A stretch of DNA of 64,000 bases from Micropterus salmoides (GCF_014851395.1 NW_024041373.1:23072750-23136749), one strand, 5' to 3'; shown: positions 1 through 10,958, counted from the stretch's first letter. Notes: generated by a model from the sequence alone, not told the origin. Program-made: numbers and translations.

Positions 1-2432
1 GATGAATGCGATTTAATATTTTGCTAGTTTCACCTGAACTTCATTTTATTTAACAAGTAGAAATTGCATAAACTAGCCTTGTAATGGATACTGTATAAAC
101 TAGCTGTTTGACACCCAAATTTACCAACCACCTGGAAAGATTACCACTACTTTTAACTTTTAATTTAGTAACGTAATAAATATAGTTATCTGGGTTAAGA
201 CCTTGTCACACACAACTGACGCACAAAACCCTGCACTAGAAATGTTTCAGAGAATATAATAATCCCTTAGGTACCCCAAATTTTAGATGTAAACATTTGA
301 ATCTATACAGCTAAAATGATTCATTTTGAAGCATCTATTTTAAAGCTGGTCGTCAAACCTCAATATGATTTTGGGAACTCGACTGAAATATGTCTGTAGC
401 ACTGAGCGCTTAAAACGGTCAAGTAAGAGAAGTTGGCATCAAATGTCTGTTCAGAGACAGGACAAAGCAGGATTTAAATTCAAATTTTGACAAATTTAAA
501 GTTAATTTTGTAACTTAAGTTCTTGTGGGGCTGATTTAGATGTTTTTTGTTAAAAGACAAAAAAAAAAACATGTTTCCTCAAATATATGTATGTAATATA
601 AAGTATGGGAAAAAAGTATCATTATGGTATCTGTACCTGAACGTGTGTAACGTAATACCAATAGTATTGTAAAATGTACCCAACAATAAGTATATTTTAC
701 AGTAAATAATTATCATTACATCCCGAACAGTTTATAGGAGTCCATGTTTTAAATATGTTTGAATATATAGATTTAATAAATATCCTTAACCTTTCTCCTC
801 TATCTTTTCACTTTCCTCTGTCTCTCTCCCAACTTTCCTTCTACCTCCCTTACTTTCTGTCCCTCCCTCCCTCCCTCCCTCTCGGAAGTGTTCAGTAATG
901 GCATGCCGGCATCATCGTCCTTGGGAGACAAGGCTTTCATTCCAGTAAGCCCTTTTCATTTCATTAGGCCTGAATTTATAGTGGTGGCGCACACACCGAG
1001 ATACACACATGTAAGATATATTTATAGAGGGAGATGGCACCATAAAAGCGTCTGTTTCCAGGGGGAAGCCTAATGTCTGTGACACCATTCTTATTTATGC
1101 AGGCAGGAGGGCGAGGGAAGACTAGCAATGTGACACACACACAATCTGATGTTGTGTGTGTGTGGATACGGCGCGAAAGTCTTTGTACGGAATGTGTATT
1201 TGACTAAATCTGTGCATGGGTGGGATACCCAGGTGCAAGTTAGTGTGTGCGTTTGTGGGGCAGGTGCACATTTGGGTCTTCCTGCATTAAACTACTGTGT
1301 ACATGAGTGTGACCTTGTGGCATTACCCCCATTAGTTTAGTGGGGTCCATTAGTGCTAACTGAATTAAGACAAAAACAGTACGACAGAGAGAGAAGCTAA
1401 ATGATCTGGGTCTGTCCATACGGCTGATTCTCCCTCTTTAATCTTTTTCAGTTAGTACTACTCGGCCACTGCAACTTTAGCTTGAAGATTTGGTGTTAAT
1501 AAAAACATGATAAATAAAAACACTTCTCATTTGAGAAGAGGTGATTTCTCTAACTTCAAAACAAGATTTTTCTCAATATGAATCATCCATAACTACCTAT
1601 TAACGTATTATTTTAAAACATGCTAATTTCTCTTCAGGTCTGAAAAGGTCTGGATGAGCTCCCTGCTGTAGAATCTTTTTGTTTTTTGGCAGGGTGGACA
1701 GTTAGGTGTGTGAGTGAACACTGCTTTGGGGTTGATGAAATCATTTCCTATGTTTCAAACATGAATGCAAATGTGACTTTCTAGAAATTACACTATTTGG
1801 CCTCAGGAAGCGCTAAAAAAAACAAGTCATGACTGAACTGTAATCTCCCCACACTGCAGCTGCAAAACAACATCACATTTAATGCTCAACTGCAGCTATC
1901 CTTGCTCAGAAAATGTGCCTCCAACACCATCCATGTGTACACGCAACACTGGATTTTCCACCATTTTGTGTTTCCTGAAAACAGCTCCCCACTATGAGGC
2001 CTTCTTAGTTTTCTCAATATATCTAATGTGACACTTTTATGATAGTTAATATGTTTGTGTGCGGAATGGTAGTGTTTTCATACAAATTCAGTGCTGTTTT
2101 CTTAATATTTTAATCAGTTTTGAATGTAGCTAAATTTCCCTCAGGATCAATAACGTATCTATCGATGTAGCTGTCTAGTTTTATGTGTTGACTGATCATT
2201 GTGTGTAATTATTTGGAACAACATCCACTGGTAAGTTTTTTTCAAGGCTACTTGACAGGAAATGTTTCAGGAATAAAAATAACAGAATTAATGAATATGT
2301 AAGTAGAAAAATACAACATATAAACTTGTGATGCAGCGCTCTACACGGTCGAAGTAGAACAATTTGGCTGACAAGTCAAGCTTCTGTTTGATTATGTCGG
2401 TTTGTTTAGTCAACAGAAAGAGAGACACTCAC
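1..2432 (-). other. mrps5: Intron 6 of mrps5 (left part)
   Basis: This is intronic AT-rich DNA with no further mrps5 exon visible. It holds a pyrimidine tract at 786-885 ending in (CCCT) repeats, a repeat-free block at about 890-1,130 described under findings, and a short decayed Rex1-type tail at about 2,119-2,170. Confidence 0.7.
2119..2170 (+). repeat. Decayed 3' tail of a Rex1-like LINE
   Basis: The stretch reads AATTTCCCTCAGGATCAATAA then CGTATCTATC. It matches the end of the better preserved copy at 10,207-10,826 (TTTCCCTCAGGATAAATAA then AGTATCTATC). Only the tail is left. Confidence 0.55.
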
Positions 2433-2467
2433 CTCAATGACACGTGAATCAAAGTCCTCGTAGGTTT
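2433..2467 (-). CDS. mrps5: mrps5 coding exon 6 (35-nt small exon)
   Basis: The exon is only 35 nt, with acceptor CTCCACAG and donor GAG|GTGAGT. It encodes ETYEDFDSRVIE (the Glu is split with exon 5) and ends in phase 0. It matches the family motif just before the uS5 domain. The next exon must lie left of base 1, since no matching coding sequence was seen in bases 1-2,432. Confidence 0.9.
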
Positions 2468-2797
2468 CTGTGGAGAGGGGAAAAGAAAGAAAGATGTTTA
2501 GATTAAAAAAAGCTTCTACACACAAACATATTTCGGCACAAGAACACACACTCACAGACCCTGTAAACAGATTAAGCCAGACTCCTGCTAGCGTAACAAA
2601 TACCCAGATGTCCTTGCAGCAGTGTAAAGAGTTGACACTTTTCATTGTCAGTGACCTCTGAAGGGTGTTAGTCTCCCAACAGCAGCCTGTTCACTTCTAA
2701 CCAATTAACAACAAACAAAGGAGAGCTGACTCAAAGGCTCCAAGGAGAGAGAACACACACACACAGTCTCTCTCTCTCTCGCTCAAACACGCGCACG

Positions 2798-2844
<47 letters not shown>

Positions 2845-5800
2845 CTCAGCTGGGACATTAGCTCACCATCTGTTAGAAACTAAACCTGATCAGAGACGAG
2901 CAACCTAGTTACAGCTCTCACTACATCACAGTCACCAGTCCCAGTGTGCACTGTGTGTGTGAGTGAGAGCGACAGAAAGTGTTAATACATGCAGGAGAGA
3001 GCACGAGTGTATTTCACTGTGTGAGCGCTTGTTAGCACGGCGTAATACGTAACGTAATATCAATAGGAAATTAGAAAAAAGAAACCAGAGGAGGATGCGA
3101 AAGGAACAGCGAGCAAAGAAGACACTTGATTACAAGAAGATGGAGCAAGAAGCAAGAAAATGTGCTTTGCGATTGCAAAGCCTCGTCCCTCATCTGTCGG
3201 CAATTTGAGGTAATTGGACTAAACTCAAGCAAAGATCAAAGTTTAAATCCAACAGTGTAATAGGGCTGGGAACAGCAGGCTAGCAGCTCCATCAGTGAAT
3301 CAGGTTGATTTCAACCAGAGGTGTTCCTCAGGACTGTAATAAAGTGTTGAAAGTGATATTACATACATCAACCTCAACGCAAAGTTCTGATATAAATCCT
3401 CCTGGTAGAGCAGGCACAGCTGAAAAGATGGCGAGGGGAAAACTGATTGAATTCGTTGTACAGCTGGCCGTCAATTAAAAAACAAAGATCATGAGGAAAA
3501 AACAAAACCACCTATAAGGCAAGGCAGGAAAACCAACAGGTGTAACTAATAGTATTAATAATGGCATTTATGTGTGCCAGGGACCCGGTGTTGTGCACTG
3601 TGACTCGCTGCCACACCTGAATGGAACTGAGCCATCATTACTCTAATTAGTTACACTGGCTGCTTTTTATGGGGCCCCTGGGGTCATTTGCTAGAAAAAA
3701 ATAAATATATATATACACACACAATGGAAATTAAGCACACAAATTGTAAGGTGCAACAATACTTGGAGAAGCTCTCTGTCAAATTGTGTTTATGGAACAG
3801 TGAGACTTTTGATAAGGACCTCTGGCCTTCAGAACAAAAGGAGTCAGGATTAGTTAGTTTTATGGTTATATGATTTGTCATTTATACCCACAGAACGATC
3901 AACATGCACTAATAATTTTTTCAAATAAATTAAGGATTTCAAATGCGTGTCCTCTTCTGTAGAGTGACGATCAGCCACTCGTAGCTGTGTCTATTCCCCG
4001 TGTTTATGTTGAATGCCAGATGCATATTCCAGAAGCAAAGTTTCCCTTAAACCACGCACTCAGTTTAGCAATCCGTTCACTAAGTTTGATAATCCGTGTA
4101 CAGTTTTTTAATGAATTTGCTTGGTTTACCAATCTGTCCGCCAATATTTTTTCTACAAAATGACCCCCGGGCACTACATAGACTTCCTGCTACTCTCTCG
4201 TGTTTTTCTTACTAAATCGGTCAGACAAACTCACAGGTGCTGGCTGTTTTTTGTCTCTGCCTGCAGTTAATCTGAAAGGTTAGAGCAACGTGTTGAACTC
4301 AACTGGTAGGCAATATAGTACATGAAAATAAAAACTGCAGTGAATGCCACTGGGTCTGGATCCTGATTATGTCCATTTATGTACATAGACTTTTGCATCT
4401 GCAAACTCATTAGTCAGACCCACTTGACTTATTTAAAAAAACACAACAAGAGTCTATAGCCATGCTAGCAGCTCTGTGAGGCCGTACTCGATCTATATGC
4501 TCCCACCAGAGTGCTGATGATGCTAGCATGTTGATGTTTCGCAGTTATAATGTCCAACATGTTCCCTGAGTTGGTTTATGGTGTTAGCATGCTAACATTT
4601 GCTAATTAGCACTTAACATAAAGTACAGATAAGGCTAGGGCTGAACAGTTAATCAAAATCAAAATGCCATGTGTGAAAATGCCATATTAAATTAAATATT
4701 GTCATGTTGCAGAGATGTCCTGGCCTACGCATCATATTCTAGACTTAAGAAAACATCTTTGTTTGGTACAGATCTTTGCAAAAAAAATAAAAAATAAATC
4801 ACACTATAATCATTTAAATTAAGTTTTTCAATGAAAATGAGAATAATTATGTAAAAATTATCATTCCGTCCAATATCGCAAATCCTATTGTAATTGCAAT
4901 GCTAGTAAACATAACCGCAATTAGATATTTTTTTCAAAGTCGTTTAGCCCTAGATAAGGCTGATAAGAGTTTTCAGGTGTCGGACAACAAGAAATTTTAT
5001 TTGATGATTGCGCTTGACTAACAGTAAGGAGTCAACATTTCCTAGCAATGCATCCAATAGTTGTTGAGATTTTTCAGTCGGGACCAAAGTAGGTGACTGA
5101 CCAACCAACATTGTCATCCCTAGTGCTAAATGTGAATGAAACAGTGTGGTCATTTAGGTTTCTCACCCAAAAACAGAGTCTGTGTCTTTCAAAATTAGGA
5201 AATTGTCCCACTTTAGTCACATTCTCATCAGTCCTAATAGGCTTTTCCTCTACTGCATCATCCATCCAACATTTACATGTTTCTACACTGTGTGAGTTTT
5301 TGCATTTTTGTTTACCTCCATTTGGTCCAGGGTCAGGGGGGCCCAGGCTGATGCCCCCCCAGGAGTTTCCCGTCCATCCTCTTTCCCTCTTCACCTTCAT
5401 CTTCCTCTTCCTCTCCCACTCATCTCTCAGTCGCACTGCAGAAAGACACAACCAACAAATTTAGCGCTGAAGCCCCGAGAACATACAGGCCGAGGCCACC
5501 ACTTATTTCCAAGAGCACATGATACACATGAAACTTTGAAGCTATTTGTCATCGTCAAATGAACTGTGTAATTACTGTTAACAAATGAGATCACAGGGGA
5601 GACAAACTGGTAGCTTCTCATCTCACACCAGTGGTGCTGTTGCTGCTCATGTTTCTCAAAATTAAAAGGTGCCCTGTGGAGTTTTTGTCCTCACGTAACA
5701 GTACATGTATTAGTTCCGAACAGTTCAGTAGAGCACGTGCGTTTTTGACTTCCCAGAAATTGCAAGCTAGTAAACATGGATGTAAACAATGCTGGATTTA

Positions 5801-8800
5801 AATTTAAAAGGAATGAAATGCACTTGAGGCGTTTGTTAGACCTTAAGGATACACACAATGGGTTTTAGCAACACTGAACTTAGACAAGACAACCCCATAG
5901 GGCCTCTTCAAGACATAATTTCCCAAGCTGTTGTTTCCTAGTAGGTCTTGAAAAGACTATTTTCCCATAAAATAACTGCTCTTTGGCTTTGCTAAAGAGA
6001 ACAAAAATGTTGGGGGTATTTTTTCTATTGGCCTGTCAGTCTTGCAGTGTTAAGGTGCATCAGTATGTGATAAATAATTTATGTAATTTTGTACGTCTGT
6101 GTTTGCAGAAGCTAAAGCCTGCTTGTTAGTATTCGGTGCATTCTGCCTCTGTACCTAGTTCAGCTTGCACCTCCTGCTGCTCAGTCTCGCCTCTTCGACT
6201 CATGCTCTGCAGAGTCCCATCCTTCAGCACCGGAGCGTTCAGACCAGGCCAGAGAAAACCGCCGCGACCTGTGGGTTAAAGATACAGCCAGAGAGAAAAA
6301 ACAATCAGGAAATTGGAGAACACAAGAAGAGGAAGACTTAAAGGGTGCAAGAGAAGGAAAGATCGCTATATATCTCACGCTAGAAAATAAATTCCAGCAC
6401 AAACATAGAATAAACCTATTTATTGCGAGTACATCATGTCTTTTGTTATTAGTACATGGAGAACTGAGAGAGGAGCGAATAACAAAAAATTTACATCTTA
6501 CTTGAATACAGTACATCAACAAACAGGTAATCTACCACAGATATATTTGAGTTTAAGGTGTCTACATGTTTAAAAAAAATTGACAGTATAAAATTTGCTA
6601 TGTGGAAATACCCAGAATACTCCTCATGATTATGAGGTATGAGCAGAATTATTTAAGTATAAGTATTCCTAAATATACCTAAGTACATTACAATTGAATA
6701 CAAAATATTAATTTGATTAATTTTAAATGAGATAATTTAATACTTTTTCACCACCATCATGAGTAGGGATTGAGTAATAATTTAGAGACATTTAATTAAA
6801 GTGAAAGCAAAGACGAGCAGAGACAAGCTGACAAGACAGTGACATCGAGACTGAGACTGAATGCAGACTGATATTTCCTCTTAAAAGAAAAGTGAAAACA
6901 GGAAAAAGAGAACAGGCAGAATGAATTAAGACTAACTGCTCTCCTAGCAGAGCAGTGTAATAAATTCATCAACATTGTTTGTTGAATATTTGAGTGTGTC
7001 GTGTCCATCAGCAAAGCAGCACACAACTTCACAGAAAAGGAGGAGAAATTTTAGCAGATAAATGTTATCAAGCAGAGACCAAAAGTAGGGCGATATGTCC
7101 AAAGATGTTACTGCGATAAAAACATTTCATACTGTTTGATATTGATAATTCACAATAAATGTCAAATCCTTATTTATTTCAAGTTTAAAGGCAGTTTTTT
7201 TTTTGCTCCTGAGTGAAAATTAAATAAAAAAACATATGGTTAACAGAGTGGTTAAACTACTCTTTATGGTCCAAACGTGACAAATACTTATGCCAAAGAG
7301 TGGATCACTTCACAAATCTGAGGTAGAACATCATGATAAAATCTTTTTTATATATTTAGTACATCTTTTTTCAGTCCCTTTTCCTCAACAAAATAAACAT
7401 CTTAATAGAAAAATTAATTGCTAATTTGTTCGTGATTCAAATAAATTAAATTAAACATTTATTAACAATACATAGCAAAATTTGTTATATTGTTATTGAG
7501 GAAAATTATATTGCAATCATTATCATTATTGTTTTATTGCCCTGCTCTTACCAAAAGAAAGACAGACAGATGGTGTCTCACCTTCTCCAATGCTCTGTCC
7601 TCGGTTCAGGTCCCTCTTCAGTTTGCGTTTGGTTCTCTTCCCTCGACCCTTCCTGGCTCCGGCGCCTGACTCCGCCAACACACCTCTCCACAACTCCTCA
7701 GCCGTCACTGTAAACACACACGTTTATGAGCAAACAAACATAAACAGCTCTAAAGATCAGTCAATATATTTTCTCCATTTTATCAGTGTAAAAACAGAAA
7801 ACAAAGAGCAACGATTGTGAGACAAATGGCTACCAACAACTTTGCTGAACACGTGTTTACAAAGACCTGGCACCTAAAGTGGAGATACAGTATCGCAGGT
7901 CCAGTTTAGCACCTGTAGTACATCAACAGATAAGGCCCATTTGAAAACAATGAAAATAAATTAATAAACCAAAACTCTGCTGAGAGTAAATATTTTAAAA
8001 CTCTTCATGGAGAAATATGAGCCCAGATACAGATTCAGTGGAACACGATAGGTTGTTGGTGTTTCACAATGTTTATGTGTGCGTATTCCTGTGATCACAA
8101 GGCGGACATGTTTAGAAAACACATTTACATGTCTGAGTAACTGTAAATAGCAGCTCCATATATGCCCATTTAAAAAGGCTGTCATCAAACTGACATGTTG
8201 TCCAAATAAGCTCTGCTAACATGTACCTGCATCTGCTAAAGGGAAAATCAGCGGGGTGTATTTCTATTTTTAGTAGCCTAGGTTATTTCTTATTTCACTA
8301 TTTTAATTACACTTCATTATCCTTCTTTTTTTAGTGTTTAATCACTAGCCGAGGCTACTTGAATCTGCTGCCTTTACCTTCAGTTCTCTTTTCTCCACAC
8401 GCACACACCTACACCTCTGCTGTAAACAGCAGCGTGCCCCACTCTTCCTGTCTCTCTCTCCCTGTATGTGTCTGCCCTGATGAATTTCTCCCTCAGCAGT
8501 ATGTTTTTTACAGTCGCTGAAAAGACATAGAACTTGTCTTTTGGATTTTCTACTGTGATTCATTATTAAAGCAGCAGGTACGCCGCATGTGGAGGAGCCT
8601 TTTTAACGACGTACAAACAAAACCAATGTGGTCCTGAATGACATCTGCACTGGTGTGTTTACTCGCTTTACATGTTCTGTGCTTGTAAAATATCCACGTC
8701 TTGTAACTTAATAGGTAACTAACTACTCTCTCTTCATGTTAAAACAGGAAAGGGACTAGAAGTTGCCATGCTATTGTTTAAATTACTACTGCATGCTGTA

Positions 8801-10032
8801 TCATTTCCCTTCGGTGAAACTAAGGGGTCACTGAAACTCACAACACAACAACTTCAAAAAAGTTTACCAAGGGTCTCCACCTTGGTCTAATTGGTTTACA
8901 AGAATTATAATATTATTGTATTGGATCAACTAGAAAAGCATAGTGAAGCTACAGCAACTTGAAGCAATAAATTATACAGTTAAAATGGCGAAAGGATAAT
9001 GGGAAGCTTTTCAAATACTTACACTTATTGAAGAAGCTGCCATGTCTAGTTTGCTGCCACACTGTTGCAGGTAACAGTGGAGGTGCGGGGGTCCTTTGGA
9101 GAGAAGCAGCTGAGGCTCCACTTGCAAAGTGGGATACCTGAACTGCTCCCCATGTTGCACGGAGTGGTGCAGCACCTGAAAGAGAGAGAGTCATCCACCA
9201 AAGGAAAGACAGATGTATCAGAACTAGATTATGTGCATAATGCCGAGCAGGTTTAACATACAAAGACGCACATGAATTAATACACACACAGAAAACACTT
9301 CACACCAAGACAACAGCTTACATCAGGCTTATAAATTATAATTTAAAGGATTAGACCGTCAAATCAAGCACAACGCTTTTATTGGCTTCTCCTTTAGAAA
9401 GAGCATCAGCCACTTCCCCAGTTTTCTACCATAGACTGCATAATAAAAGTTTTCTACCCAGAGAAGACATAGATAGAGATAGTGAGGAAAGTAAAACCTA
9501 ATAAAAGCTGAGATTTCACTGAAATAAAGTGATGTTCTGGTGAAACAAATGTGTTTCCGAATTAAAGCATGTAAGTTACTCAACCATTGCACAACTATTT
9601 TCTCAAAAGCGTCTAAATCTACTTATAAGCAGGGCGAGATTAAAATCCAAACAATTTTGAATAAAGTTTGTTGGGGGGACTGTTTACCATTATTACTATT
9701 AGACAGCGAGGAACACGCAACCTGTAAAACACACGTAATGTCAGCGGCTTTATTCAATTTTCTTGTACAAGTGTGTAAAACCGAAGAAGTATTTCTGACT
9801 GCACTGAAATTACTGCTGCTTAGACCTGCCTGCTGACAGCCCTGATCACGACAGGCCTGCCCTGTGTCAGTAAACACAACTCACCGTAACCAAACAGTCA
9901 CACTTCTAAACATAAATACTCTAAATATACTCCGACATATAACTTTTTCAACCAGGCAGCGAAAGATAAGAAGAATAATTCACCTCCGAATGTGATGCGG
10001 AGGGCACAGCACACCCTTACGGACGCCGCCAT
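2433..10032 (-). CDS. mrps5: mrps5, mitochondrial ribosomal protein S5 (uS5m), 5' six exons, partial
   Basis: Six minus-strand exons (10032-9984, 9175-9023, 7707-7582, 6268-6155, 5435-5316, 2467-2433) join without a frame break into 597 nt, 199 codons. The product matches the N-terminal half of vertebrate MRPS5 as I know the family: GSFFNKLTAEELWRG (about residues 62-76), a basic stretch GARKGRGKRTKRK, FLWPGLN, then WERKRKMKVKRERGW, GNSWGGISLGPPDPG and ETYEDFDSRVIE. The first 17 residues carry three Arg and no acidic residue, as expected for a mitochondrial targeting peptide. The protein is part of the mitoribosome small subunit. The uS5 RNA-binding fold and C-terminus (human protein about 430 aa) are encoded beyond base 1, so the gene runs off the left edge. 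The start is the first ATG of exon 1, where MAASVRVC begins. I see no frameshift or stop, so the gene appears intact here. Confidence 0.95.
2801..2842. repeat. (CA)n microsatellite in mrps5 intron 5
   Basis: An uninterrupted CA dinucleotide run of about 42 bases follows a short CT run and mixed CGCA units. Confidence 0.95.
4455..5110 (+). repeat. Old dispersed repeat (GTTAGCATGCTAAC family), interrupted by a MITE
   Basis: The repeat carries GTTAGCATGCTAAC and CTAATTAGCACTTAAC, then, after the inserted element at 4,636-4,952, continues to AGTTGTTGAGATTTTTCAG. Related pieces lie at about 12,930-12,995, at 23,440-23,510 and, inverted, at 41,450-41,680. I recognise the sequence as a common teleost interspersed repeat but cannot assign its class. 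Confidence 0.6.
4636..4952. mobile_element. hAT-like MITE, 317 bp, with perfect 8-bp target duplication
   Basis: The ends are inverted (TAGGGCTGAAC at left; the reverse complement of the right end starts TAGGGCTAAAC). It is flanked on both sides by GATAAGGC (4,628-4,635 and 4,953-4,960). An 8-bp duplication with short TAGGG-type ends is the hAT signature. It has no coding capacity, so it would have depended on a transposase supplied elsewhere. It splits an older repeat in mrps5 intron 5. Confidence 0.85.
5316..5435 (-). CDS. mrps5: mrps5 coding exon 5
   Basis: The exon has 120 nt, phase 1 to phase 1. The acceptor is TTTCTGCAG and the donor GGAG|GTAAAC. It encodes RDEWERKRKMKVKRERGW followed by GNSWGGISLGPPDPGPNG, nearly identical to mammalian MRPS5 from memory of the family. 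Confidence 0.93.
5436..6154 (-). other. mrps5: Intron 4 of mrps5
   Basis: This is a 719-bp intron. From about 5,666 it carries a stretch beginning AAGGTGCCCTGTGGAG that resembles a common teleost MITE end, but I could not find the matching right end, so no element is called. Confidence 0.6.
6155..6268 (-). CDS. mrps5: mrps5 coding exon 4
   Basis: The exon has 114 nt, phase 1 to phase 1. The acceptor is CCCACAG and the donor CTAG|GTACAG. It encodes GRGGFLWPGLNAPVLKDG followed by a less conserved, acidic and Gln-rich stretch ending EVQAEL. Reading it in the phase left by exon 3 is the only way to avoid a stop and keep family similarity. Confidence 0.9.
6269..7581 (-). other. mrps5: Intron 3 of mrps5
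   Basis: This is a 1.3-kb AT-rich intron. Its upstream part holds the hAT-like element at 7,086-7,549. Otherwise nothing is recognised. Confidence 0.7.
7086..7549. mobile_element. Probable hAT-like MITE, 464 bp
   Basis: The left end is TAGGGCGATA; the right end read inverted contains CAGGGCAATA. The 8-mer ACCAAAAG flanks it at 7,078-7,085 and 7,550-7,557. The right inverted end is offset by a few bases from the duplication, so the exact boundary is uncertain. The interior is AT-rich and non-coding. Confidence 0.6.
7582..7707 (-). CDS. mrps5: mrps5 coding exon 3
   Basis: The exon has 126 nt, enters and leaves in phase 1, and is flanked by TTTACAG and GGTGAGAC. It encodes LTAEELWRGVLAESGAGARK, the very basic GRGKRTKRKLKRDLNRGQ segment and IGE. 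This is the most conserved part of the MRPS5 N-terminal extension. Confidence 0.93.
7708..9022 (-). other. mrps5: Intron 2 of mrps5
   Basis: This is 1.3 kb of intronic DNA. No mobile element, RNA gene or extra exon was recognised. Confidence 0.7.
9023..9175 (-). CDS. mrps5: mrps5 coding exon 2
   Basis: The exon has 153 nt, with a pyrimidine-rich acceptor ending TTTCAG. It encodes GAAPLRATWG through WQQTRHGSFFNK. Two donors are possible: AATAA|GTGTAAG and AATAAGT|GTAAGT. The second is chosen because it matches the donor consensus and its last T plus TG of exon 3 gives Leu, restoring the family sequence FFNKLTAEELW. Confidence 0.9.
9176..9983 (-). other. mrps5: Intron 1 of mrps5
   Basis: This is an 808-bp intron between the ATG exon and exon 2. 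Nothing was recognised in it. Confidence 0.7.
9984..10032 (-). CDS. mrps5: mrps5 coding exon 1
   Basis: The ATG lies at 10032-10030. The 49 coding bases give MAASVRVCCALRITFG plus the first base of the next codon (phase 1). The donor follows as GGAG|GTGAAT. The 5' UTR continues upstream to an undetermined start. No TATA box is evident upstream, as is usual for a housekeeping gene. Confidence 0.88.
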
Positions 10033-10143
10033 GTTTGAATTATGAAGGGTCCTTCAGAGGACAACAAGGCGTCTGAGCTATGCCTGTTTAAAAATATGAA
10101 AATGCAGAGGGTTTGTATTTACTTTTTCTCTTTTATGTACCGG

Positions 10144-10186
<43 letters not shown>

Positions 10187-10206
10187 CAGTAGTAGTAGTA
10201 GTAGTA
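10144..10206. repeat. (TTA)n and (GTA)n trinucleotide repeats
   Basis: About 42 bases of TTA units are followed by a short GTA run. They lie directly before the Rex1-like fragment, about 110 bp upstream of the mrps5 start codon. Confidence 0.9.
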
Positions 10207-10756
10207 TCTCCAACCATCTCCAACCTGTGTCCATGGAGGGGCCAATATCTGGGTCTGCAGCCGTCTGTACTTCCTGGGAAGGATAGGGTCCTTCAACCTC
10301 TGCAAAAAACTGTTGCAGATGTTTTACCAGTCTGTGGTGGCCAGCGCCCTCTTTTATGCTGTAGTGGTGAGGAGAGCTGGCTCAGTGGTGGGCTCTCTGG
10401 TGGCGGTGGCAGAAAGAAGGACCCTGGACAAACCCACCACCCTCTGCGCAACACCTTCATCGACCAGAGGAGTGTGTTCAGCTGTCCCAGCCCAGCTCCA
10501 CCAACAGATTTAAAAACTCTTTTGTCCCCCTGGCCATCAGACTCTACAACAGCTCCTAGTCAAGGCAGGGAGGACAACGGACAAAATAACAATTTCTACC
10601 TCCATCTGTACTCTTTACTTCCATTTGCACTGTTTACTGTTTTGCACTGTTATAAGTTAATTTTATTAAAATGTTAAATTTTATTTTAATATAGATTTAA
10701 TGTATGTATGTTTCGTATGCTACTGGATACTTGAATTTCCCTCAGGATAAATAAAG

Positions 10757-10826
<70 letters not shown>
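10207..10826 (+). mobile_element. Rex1/CR1-like LINE, 5'-truncated 3' fragment with (ATCT)n tail
   Basis: Translated fragments give RRLYFLGRIGSFNLCKKLLQ, MFYQSVVASALFYAVV and VAERRTLDKPTT, then in another frame TNRFKNSFVPLAIRLYNSS. These are hallmarks of the C-terminal part of teleost Rex1-type reverse transcriptases. Frames are broken and the 5' three quarters are absent. The 3' UTR ends TTTCCCTCAGGATAAATAAA, then (ATCT)n up to 10,825. The element lies close upstream of mrps5 in the opposite orientation. Clade assignment is from memory of the family. Confidence 0.78.
10758..10825. repeat. (ATCT)n microsatellite, tail of the LINE
   Basis: About 17 tandem ATCT units, continuous with the 3' end of the Rex1-like fragment. 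Such tails are the usual end of this LINE type. Confidence 0.95.
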
Positions 10827-10878
10827 ATAGTAGTGTTTTGTGCAGTTTGTCCAGCTTATACTCCCTAGTATGGCTTTT

Positions 10879-10958
10879 TTACACTTGTTAAAGCACTTTG
10901 TAACTTGTTTTTGAAAAGTGCTCTACAAATAAGGATTATTATTATTATTATTATTATT
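10879..10958 (+). mobile_element. L2 LINE 3' tail, severely 5'-truncated
   Basis: About 80 bp containing ACACTTGTTAAAGCACTTTG and AGTGCTCTACAAATAA, ending in (ATT)n. It is nearly identical to the last 75 bases of the L2 copy at 24,597-27,963. Confidence 0.85.

Larger units (their letters stand above)
2468..5315 (-). other. mrps5: Intron 5 of mrps5
   Basis: This is a 2.8-kb intron. It contains a (CA)n microsatellite at 2,801-2,842, an old dispersed repeat in two pieces (about 4,455-4,635 and 4,961-5,110), and a 317-bp hAT-like element inserted between those pieces. Nothing else is recognised. Confidence 0.75.

Noticed and set aside
1..2432. Search for mrps5 exon 7
   Set aside because: No sequence on the minus strand encodes the expected start of the uS5 domain with splice sites, so the exon is taken to be outside the window.
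5093..5562. Two plus-strand open frames (123 and 84 codons)
   Set aside because: They overlap mrps5 exon 5 and its intron on the opposite strand and have no family motifs. They are antisense shadows.
10042..10677. 211-codon plus-strand frame with a poly-Leu run
   Set aside because: The Leu run is the (TTA)n repeat and the rest is an out-of-frame reading of the Rex1-like fragment.
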